A DNA stretch of 11,044 bases from Oxalobacteraceae bacterium (GTDB lineage Bacteria; Pseudomonadota; Gammaproteobacteria; Burkholderiales; Burkholderiaceae_D): positions 1-11,044 of the forward strand of contig CANFGA010000056.1 of NCBI GenBank assembly GCA_947446335.1, given 5' to 3'. The position numbers and the translations under genes are program-made. The notes below the pieces were generated by a model that saw only the letters and a program-made list of their open reading frames with translations, was not told the DNA's origin and ran no database searches. Numbering within the stretch: position 1 is the stretch's first letter; each line of letters starts with the position of its first letter. Of this stretch, positions 6,116-11,044 are shown piece after piece.

Positions 6116-8022
6116 ATACCGATCAGGACCGGGACCGATCCAGGGGCAAGGACAGCCTGCGCCTGCCGGTCTGGTACTGGCTGCTGATACCGGCCTTCTT
6201 TCTGCTGGTTCAATTCGTCACCCGGACATTGGGCGCGGGGCCGCTGCCATACAGCGATTTCAAGCAACTGCTGCATGCCGGCAAGGTCCGCGAGGTAACG
6301 ATCGGCGAGCCATTCATCACCGGAACGCTGAAGAAGGCGACATCACCCCCCGTTTTGAGCAAGGAAGCGCTGGCGCAATTGAAGTGCCCGCTCGAGCGCG
6401 ATTGCCCCTTCACGACCGTCGCAGTAGCCGATCCTGCACTGGTGCAGCAATTGCAGGATGCGGGCGTGCGCTTCGTCGGGCAGGCCAAAAGCGACTGGTT
6501 GTTGACGCTCTTGGCATGGGGCTTGCCGTTCGGATTGCTGTTCTGGGCGTCGAACATGTTGGCGAAAAAATCGGGCCTCTCGCCCGGCGGCTGGCTGTTT
6601 GATGTCGGCAAGAGCCACGCTCGCGTCTATGTCGCGAGCAAGACCGGCATCACCTTCGCCGACGTGGCTGGCATCGACGAGGCCAAGGATGAGTTGATGG
6701 AAGTGGTCGCCTTCCTGAATGCGCCCGAGCGCTACCGCCGTCTCGGAGGAAAAATCCCCAAGGGCGTGCTGATTGTCGGCGCGCCCGGCACCGGCAAGAC
6801 GCTGCTGGCCAAGGCAGTCGCGGGCGAAGCCGGTGTGCCATTTTTTTCGATCAGCGGCTCGGAATTCGTTGAAATGTTCGTCGGTGTCGGCGCGGCGAGG
6901 GTGCGCGACCTGTTTGCGCAAGCCCAGGAAAAAGCCCCGTGCATCATATTCATCGACGAACTCGATGCGCTCGGCAGGGCGCGCGGTGTGGCCGGCATCG
7001 CCGGCGGCGGCTACAACGAGCAAGAACAGACGCTCAACCAGTTGCTGGTCGAAATGGATGGCTTCGACACCAACAAGGGCGTGATCATTCTCGCGGCTAC
7101 CAATCGCCCCGAAATCCTCGATCAAGCGCTGCTGCGCCCCGGTCGTTTCGACCGCCATATCGCACTGGACCGGCCCGATTTGACCGGGCGCGCGCAAATC
7201 CTCGCCGTTCATGCCAGGCAAGTCAAACTGGCGCCTGCAGTCGATCTGGCTCTGGTCGCCGGCCGCACCGCCGGCTTTGCCGGGGCCGATCTAGCCAATC
7301 TGATCAACGAAGCGGCCTTGTTGGCCGGTCGGCGCAACAAGGAACAGGTCGACAACGACGACATCGATGAAGCGATCGATCGCATCGTGGCCGGCTTGCA
7401 AAAGAAAACGCGGGTGATGAGCCAGATGGAAAAAGAAACGGTCGCCTATCACGAAGCGGGTCACGCATTGATCGCCCAATTGCGCAGTCACGCCGATCGC
7501 GTCGCCAAGATCTCGATCATCCCGCGCGGCATTGCCGCGCTCGGCTATACGCAGCAAGTGCCCACCGAAGAGCGCTATCTGCTGAAAAAGACTGAACTGC
7601 TGGACCGTCTCGACGTGTTTCTGGGCGGGCGCGTTGCAGAAGAACTGGTCTTTGGCGATGTCTCGACCGGCGCCCAGAACGACTTGCAGCTCGCCACCGA
7701 CATGGCGCGCCACATGGTCACCCAGTATGCGATGAGCGAACATCTCGGCCTGGCCACGTTCGAGCAAGGCTCTGCCGGGTTGATCTATCCGGCTGCGATG
7801 CTTGAAAAAAGACTGTATAGCGAGCGCACCGCGCGCGCGATCGACGCGGAAATTTCGGCCTTGCTGTGCGCGGCGCATCGACGCGTGACCGACACGCTGA
7901 GCGCCAAGCGCGCCTTGCTGACAGCGCTGGCGCAAGCGCTGCAAGAAAAGGAAACCATCGACCGTGCCACGCTCGATGCCTTGCTCAAGCAGTGGGAGAC
8001 ACCCCAAGCAGAGACCAAATGA
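6112..8022 (+). CDS. ftsH: FtsH-type membrane AAA+ zinc metalloprotease paralogue
   Basis: From the GTG at 6112 this is 636 aa, the usual FtsH length. There are two membrane helices (about 20-36 and 129-147) around a periplasmic domain. The AAA+ module has Walker A GAPGTGKT (223-230), pore loop FVG (256-258), Walker B IIFIDELD (278-285) and the second region of homology ending RPGRFDR (342-348). The M41 peptidase has the zinc motif HEAGH (447-451) and a likely third ligand, D524. FtsH hexamers extract and degrade membrane and soluble proteins using ATP; in E. coli sigma-32 and LpxC are substrates. The start is GTG because it lies four bases inside the groEL end (GTGA), has no Shine-Dalgarno of its own, and no other Met occurs before residue 149. 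Coupling to groEL is therefore likely. It is probably a second copy, as the neighbours are not those of housekeeping ftsH. C92 and C98 in the periplasmic part could form a disulfide. Confidence 0.95.
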   Translation: MNTDQDRDRSRGKDSLRLPVWYWLLIPAFFLLVQFVTRTLGAGPLPYSDFKQLLHAGKVREVTIGEPFITGTLKKATSPPVLSKEALAQLKCPLERDCPFTTVAVADPALVQQLQDAGVRFVGQAKSDWLLTLLAWGLPFGLLFWASNMLAKKSGLSPGGWLFDVGKSHARVYVASKTGITFADVAGIDEAKDELMEVVAFLNAPERYRRLGGKIPKGVLIVGAPGTGKTLLAKAVAGEAGVPFFSISGSEFVEMFVGVGAARVRDLFAQAQEKAPCIIFIDELDALGRARGVAGIAGGGYNEQEQTLNQLLVEMDGFDTNKGVIILAATNRPEILDQALLRPGRFDRHIALDRPDLTGRAQILAVHARQVKLAPAVDLALVAGRTAGFAGADLANLINEAALLAGRRNKEQVDNDDIDEAIDRIVAGLQKKTRVMSQMEKETVAYHEAGHALIAQLRSHADRVAKISIIPRGIAALGYTQQVPTEERYLLKKTELLDRLDVFLGGRVAEELVFGDVSTGAQNDLQLATDMARHMVTQYAMSEHLGLATFEQGSAGLIYPAAMLEKRLYSERTARAIDAEISALLCAAHRRVTDTLSAKRALLTALAQALQEKETIDRATLDALLKQWETPQAETK

Positions 8023-8133
8023 AGCAATGGAAAGAGCAACCGGGGACTGCATTTTCAAACGGCGAACGGCAGGGCACAGGCGCTGAATCTTCTGTCAAGC
8101 GCAATGTTGTTGAACTGGCCTCATGATGTGCTC

Positions 8134-8142
8134 TGTTACAAT
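8134..8142 (+). promoter_or_regulatory. Candidate extended -10 promoter for azlCD
   Basis: TGTTACAAT is an extended -10 motif, with the hexamer TACAAT at 8137-8142. It would start transcription near 8149, about 22 nt before the azlC ATG. A TTGAAC at 8110-8115 is 21 bases away, too far for a normal -35. The region 8023-8133 after ftsH has no gene and no clear hairpin terminator. Confidence 0.4.
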
Positions 8143-8171
8143 TCGCATCCGGTTGCTTCAGTTTCCCTTCA

Positions 8172-8882
8172 ATGACACACCAAGATATTTCGCCAGACAA
8201 GACGGGAGCCGCCCCTTATTCGGCGCTGTCGCTGACAGCGCCCGTTGCGATGGGCTACATCCCGCTGGGGACAGTTTTCGGATTCCTGTTCGTCCAAGCC
8301 GGCGCCCAGTGGTGGCTCGCCATCCTGGCCAGCGTGTTTGTCTATGCCGGCGCGGCCCAGTACATGATGATTCCGATGATCGCCGCCGGACTGTCGGTGG
8401 GCACGATCGCGGTAGCGACCTTGATCGTGAACCTGCGCCATGTGTTTTATGGCTTGTCCTTGCTGAACAAGTTTCCTCAAAAAAAATTGCTGCGCTGGTA
8501 CATGATTTTTGCGTTGACGGACGAGACTTATTCGGTCTTGACCACGATCCCGGAAACAAGCAGCCACAAGAACATGGCGTTGATTGCCTTGCTCAATCAC
8601 TTCTGGTGGGTCTTGGGCACGGCCATCGGCGCCGTCATCGGCGCCCAGGCAAAAATTGCGCTGGCGGGCCTCGATTTCGTGCTGGCCGCCTTGTTTGCCG
8701 TGCTCACCGTCGAGCAGTGGCGCACCAAAAAAAGCCCGGCGCCATTGTGGGTCGCCCTGGCAGCTTACGCGGCAGCTTATGCCCTCGCACCCAAACACGC
8801 GCTGGTGATTTCGATCGCGTTGAGCATCGCAGCGGGCATGCTCTGGCAACCGACGAGGGCAAAGGAGGGCGGCCATGATTGA
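8172..8882 (+). CDS. azlC: AzlC-family branched-chain amino acid exporter, large subunit
   Basis: A 236-aa multi-span inner-membrane protein of the AzlC/YgaZ family. With AzlD it forms a two-part exporter for branched-chain amino acids or their analogues, as with YgaZH of E. coli and BrnFE of Corynebacterium. Visible family marks are GYIPLGTVFG (28-37), YAGAAQYMMIPM (58-69), NLRHVFYGLSLL (87-98) and ALTDETYSV (114-122), within about six or seven hydrophobic segments. Two Trp (145-146) sit at a membrane segment edge. The ATG at 8172 has no Shine-Dalgarno, only pyrimidine-rich sequence, and the candidate promoter is very close, so its initiation may be unusual. It overlaps azlD by eight bases. 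Branched-chain specificity comes from the family and is not shown by the sequence. Confidence 0.92.
   Translation: MTHQDISPDKTGAAPYSALSLTAPVAMGYIPLGTVFGFLFVQAGAQWWLAILASVFVYAGAAQYMMIPMIAAGLSVGTIAVATLIVNLRHVFYGLSLLNKFPQKKLLRWYMIFALTDETYSVLTTIPETSSHKNMALIALLNHFWWVLGTAIGAVIGAQAKIALAGLDFVLAALFAVLTVEQWRTKKSPAPLWVALAAYAAAYALAPKHALVISIALSIAAGMLWQPTRAKEGGHD
8862..8868 (+). promoter_or_regulatory. Strong ribosome binding site for azlD inside azlC
   Basis: AAGGAGG lies six bases before the azlD ATG at 8875 and inside the last codons of azlC. It fixes the azlD start and suggests azlD is translated well in its own right despite the overlap. azlC itself has no such site. Confidence 0.8.
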
Positions 8883-9204
8883 AAACACCTATGTGATCGT
8901 GGTGATCGCCGTGATGGCTCTGGTGACATTGGCCTTGCGCGCGCTTCCATTTCTGGCCGACCAGTGGCTCAAGAAACATCCGGCCGTGCAGCGACTGGGA
9001 CAATTCCTGCCTCTGGCGATCATGACGCTGCTGCTGTTGCATTCCGGCACGAGCGCCGCCCGCGAGCATGCGGCAGGCCCATGGCCGGAATTGCTGGCCG
9101 TTGCCCTGGTGGTGCTGTTGCAGTGGCGGATCAAGAATGCGCTGCTCAGCATTCTGGTGGGTACTTGTGTGTATGTGCTGGCACGCAACCTCAATTATTG
9201 GTAG
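8875..9204 (+). CDS. azlD: AzlD-family branched-chain amino acid exporter, small subunit
   Basis: A 109-aa membrane protein with about three or four hydrophobic segments, the usual size and layout of AzlD/YgaH. Family marks are RALPF (22-26) after the first helix and LGQFLPLAIMTLLLL (41-55). It is the partner that AzlC needs for export of branched-chain amino acids. The ATG sits eight bases inside the azlC end (ATGATTGA), with a near-perfect Shine-Dalgarno, so the two are co-translated. No clear terminator follows in 9205-9301. Confidence 0.92.
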   Translation: MIENTYVIVVIAVMALVTLALRALPFLADQWLKKHPAVQRLGQFLPLAIMTLLLLHSGTSAAREHAAGPWPELLAVALVVLLQWRIKNALLSILVGTCVYVLARNLNYW

Positions 9205-9262
9205 CTTGCCGAGCAGGGGATGCGATGCAGATGCTTTCATTGGTGTAAGCTTCGTCTGCCGA

Positions 9263-9300
9263 TTTCAAAAATTTTTTTACTATTGTAGAGATTTATTTTT
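9263..9300 (+). promoter_or_regulatory. AT-rich promoter region before fpr
   Basis: A very AT-rich stretch with an A5-T7 tract (9267-9278) and a possible -10 TACTAT (9278-9283) precedes the fpr ATG at 9302. No convincing -35 is present. A start near 9290 would leave a leader of only about 12 nt. A/T tracts upstream of genes often act as curved or UP-like elements; here that is inference. Confidence 0.3.
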
Positions 9301-9301
9301 C

Positions 9302-10075
9302 ATGAGTAATATGAACGAAGAGCGCGTACTGAGCGTGCATCACTGGACCGACCGTCTGTTTTCTTTCACCACCACGCGCGACCCGGCGCTGCGGTTTTCA
9401 AATGGTCATTTCACGATGATCGGTCTGAAAATCAACGGCAAGCCCTTGTTGCGTGCCTACAGCATTGCCAGCGCCAACTATGAAGACCATCTCGAATTCT
9501 TGAGCATCAAGGTCGAGGGCGGCCCGTTGACCTCGCAGCTGAAGAACATCCAGGTCGGCGATAGCGTGATCGTCGGGCGCAAGCCAACCGGCACGCTGGT
9601 AGTGGATTACCTGTTGCCTGGCAAACGCCTTTACATGCTCTCCACCGGTACCGGTCTGGCACCGTTCATGAGCATCGTACGCGATCCTGAAATTTACGAA
9701 AAATTTGACCAGATCGTGCTGGTGCATGGCGTGCGTCAAGTCGATGAATTGGCGTATCACGACATGCTGCTTGAACATTTGCCCAAGCATGAATTTCTCG
9801 GTGAGCTGGTATCGAGCAAATTGCGCTACTACCCGACCGTGACACGCGAGTCTTTCCGTAACACCGGGCGCGTCACCGACCTCATCGAGAGCGGCAAACT
9901 GTTCGACGATCTGGAACTGCCGCCATTTGACCCTGCAGTCGATCGCGTGATGATCTGCGGCAGCAGTGAAATGTTACGTGACATCAAGCATATTCTGGAA
10001 GCACGCGGCTTCAAGGAAGGCAATACCTCGACACCGGGCGATTTCGTGATCGAACGCGCATTCGCAGAGAAGTGA
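9302..10075 (+). CDS. fpr: Ferredoxin/flavodoxin-NADP+ reductase
   Basis: A 257-aa FAD enzyme of the short bacterial Fpr type (Pseudomonas/Azotobacter subclass), which moves electrons between NADPH and ferredoxin or flavodoxin in the cytoplasm. The FAD domain (about 1-100) has the isoalloxazine motif RAYSIAS (51-57) and GGPLTSQL (73-80). The NADP domain (about 105-257) has GTGLAPF (116-122) and CGSSEML (219-225). It ends FVIERAFAEK, the typical C-terminus of this subclass, where the residues after the final aromatic cover the flavin. The ATG at 9302 is preferred because it gives the family's length and N-terminus; a second ATG three codons in is possible. An upstream in-frame extension is open back to 9068 but overlaps azlD in another frame and lacks resemblance. 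Such genes often serve redox balance and oxidative stress, but no regulator site is visible here. Confidence 0.94.
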   Translation: MSNMNEERVLSVHHWTDRLFSFTTTRDPALRFSNGHFTMIGLKINGKPLLRAYSIASANYEDHLEFLSIKVEGGPLTSQLKNIQVGDSVIVGRKPTGTLVVDYLLPGKRLYMLSTGTGLAPFMSIVRDPEIYEKFDQIVLVHGVRQVDELAYHDMLLEHLPKHEFLGELVSSKLRYYPTVTRESFRNTGRVTDLIESGKLFDDLELPPFDPAVDRVMICGSSEMLRDIKHILEARGFKEGNTSTPGDFVIERAFAEK

Positions 10076-10080
10076 TATCT

Positions 10081-10106
10081 CGCCGCCAGGTTGCCACTTG
10101 GCGGCG
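10081..10106 (+). terminator. GC-rich hairpin after fpr, possible terminator
   Basis: CGCCGCCA (10081-10088) pairs with TGGCGGCG (10099-10106). The stem can extend to 11 bp with one G-T pair and a TGCC loop. It begins six bases after the fpr stop. No T run follows, so it may only assist termination or protect the mRNA 3' end. Confidence 0.45.
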
Positions 10107-10130
10107 CGCTCTGCGCCAGTTGACGTGGGT

Positions 10131-10153
10131 GGCACGCGTCGACGCTGCGTGCC
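10131..10153. repeat. Inverted repeat in the fpr-oxidoreductase gap
   Basis: GGCACGC (10131-10137) and GCGTGCC (10147-10153) are reverse complements nine bases apart. A further GGCACGCG lies at 10178-10185. It could be a second hairpin or a binding site; the function is not visible. The rest of 10076-10322 holds no supported gene. Confidence 0.35.
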
Positions 10154-10284
10154 GTTCCTGAGCCATGATCCTCGATGGCACGCGCGCGATGTGGCAGCTC
10201 CTGCGCTTGAATCGCTTTTTCAGCGTCGCTTCGTTCGCCGAAAATTAGCATGTCATAAAAAAGAACGATCGTATTAAATTGTAG

Positions 10285-10290
10285 TATAGT
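10285..10290 (+). promoter_or_regulatory. Possible -10 box of the oxidoreductase gene
   Basis: TATAGT lies in a short AT-rich patch about 33 bases before the ATG at 10323. No good -35 is seen. The 8-base palindrome ACGATCGT lies about 15 bases upstream and could be an operator half or chance. Confidence 0.3.
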
Positions 10291-10322
10291 AGCCAGATTG
10301 CCACTTTCTTGATGAGACAACC

Positions 10323-11044
10323 ATGTCCACCAGCAATTTGATGAACCAGCAGTTTCGCCTCGCCGCCCGTCCCGTGGGCCTGCCCAAACGCAGCGACTGG
10401 GAACACACCACCGAACCGCTACGCGCGATCCTGGATGGCGAGATCGTGGTCAAGGCGCTGTACCTGTCGCTCGATCCGGCCATGCGTGGCTGGATGAACG
10501 AAGGCAAGTCCTACATCCGCCCGGTTGCTATCGGCGAAGTCATGCGCGCCGGCGGGGTCGGCGTGGTCGTAGCCTCCAGGTCCGACAAGTTCGCCGTCGG
10601 CGATCATGTCTCGGGCGGCATCGGCGTGCAAGCCTACTGGATAGGTGCAGCGCTTGACAAGAGCGCCGCCTTCTTCAAGATCGATACGCGCATCGCGCCG
10701 TTGACGACCTGGCTCAACACGCTAGGCATGCCGGGCATGACCGGCTACTTCGGCCTGATCGAATCGGGTCTGCCCAAGGCCGGCGAGACGGTGGTGGTAT
10801 CGGGCGCGGCCGGCGCGGTCGGCATGACGGTCGGCCAGGTTGCCAAGCACCTGGGATGCCGCGTGGTCGGCATTGCCGGCGGCAAGGACAAATGCAACTT
10901 CGTCGTCAAGGAACTGGGCTTTGACGCCTGCATCGATTACAAGAACGGTGACCTCAAGGCTGGCCTGAAGGAGCACTGCCCGCAAGGCGTGGACATCTAT
11001 TTTGACAACGTGGGCGGCGAGATCCTCGACGCCGTGCTCACCCG
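10323..11044 (+). CDS. Zinc-free medium-chain NADP-dependent oxidoreductase (CurA / LTB4 dehydrogenase type), 3' end outside window
   Basis: The first 240 codons are present; the reading frame is open at the right edge. The family's usual length is about 330-345 aa, so roughly 100 residues are missing. The signature SLDPAMRGWM (49-58) and the following YIRP are typical of the leukotriene B4 12-hydroxydehydrogenase / prostaglandin reductase / CurA branch of medium-chain dehydrogenases. The nucleotide-binding Rossmann fold begins around 155, with SGAAGAVGMTVGQVAK (160-175), and DNVGGE (228-233) is also seen. The Cys/His ligands of zinc alcohol dehydrogenases are absent. Such enzymes reduce alpha,beta-unsaturated carbonyls with NADPH, often in detoxification. 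The exact substrate cannot be read from the sequence. The start gives the right N-terminus, although the Shine-Dalgarno is weak. Confidence 0.9.
   Translation, partial: MSTSNLMNQQFRLAARPVGLPKRSDWEHTTEPLRAILDGEIVVKALYLSLDPAMRGWMNEGKSYIRPVAIGEVMRAGGVGVVVASRSDKFAVGDHVSGGIGVQAYWIGAALDKSAAFFKIDTRIAPLTTWLNTLGMPGMTGYFGLIESGLPKAGETVVVSGAAGAVGMTVGQVAKHLGCRVVGIAGGKDKCNFVVKELGFDACIDYKNGDLKAGLKEHCPQGVDIYFDNVGGEILDAVLT

Noticed and set aside
331..8058. Long minus-strand open frames opposite the yoaE-type gene, kfrA, groEL and ftsH
   Set aside because: His/Arg/Gln-rich products typical of antisense shadows of GC-rich genes; no domain recognised, and the sense genes are certain.
8110..8142. TTGAAC/TACAAT as a standard sigma-70 pair before azlC
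   Set aside because: The spacing is 21 bases, too long; the extended -10 reading was kept instead.
1880..8171. Direct repeats as attachment sites around the recombinase-ftsH block
   Set aside because: Comparing 1880-1930 with 8023-8171 by eye shows no convincing repeat, and there is no tRNA gene; borders need genome comparison.
8123..8878. 251-aa open frame overlapping azlC in another frame
   Set aside because: Arg/Gly/Asp-rich shadow of azlC, which has clear family motifs.
1..11044. CRISPR array, tRNA or rRNA genes
   Set aside because: No regularly spaced repeats and no tRNA- or rRNA-like sequence seen on either strand.

Overview
The window looks like chromosomal DNA of a betaproteobacterium, most likely Burkholderiales and possibly Oxalobacteraceae. 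That placement is inference. It rests on high GC coding sequence, proteins that resemble proteobacterial YoaE, AzlCD and Fpr, and a KfrA-type protein; no 16S or other marker is present. Nine protein genes are visible, eight complete and one cut by the right edge. I see no rRNA, tRNA, CRISPR array or insertion sequence.

Left part (1-1851): a leader of about 290 bases with one candidate promoter, then a YoaE-type inner-membrane protein (TerC, CBS pair, CorC_HlyC domain). A perfect 14-bp inverted repeat closes this unit and faces the convergent recombinase gene.

Central part (1901-8022): this is the unusual block. A complete tyrosine recombinase (minus strand) is divergent from a KfrA-like coiled-coil DNA-binding protein. 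They share an AT-rich intergenic region, in which a palindrome covers the likely -10 box of the recombinase. Downstream of kfrA, on the same strand, lie a GroEL paralogue with no groES and an FtsH-type membrane AAA protease. The groEL stop and the ftsH GTG start overlap by four bases, so the two are very probably translationally coupled. The GroEL aligns residue for residue with E. coli GroEL through about position 522, but has Ser at position 52, where E. coli has one of the two aspartates used for ATP hydrolysis. It also lacks the Gly-Gly-Met tail. Read together, this is a candidate plasmid- or island-derived protein quality-control cassette: an altered chaperonin, a membrane protease, a KfrA-like regulator or organiser, and a recombinase.

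Right part (8023-11044): ordinary chromosomal genes follow. azlC and azlD (branched-chain amino acid exporter) overlap by eight bases. Next come a 257-aa ferredoxin/flavodoxin-NADP+ reductase, a short intergenic stretch with GC-rich hairpins, and the first 240 codons of a zinc-free medium-chain NADP-dependent oxidoreductase of the CurA/leukotriene B4 12-hydroxydehydrogenase type.
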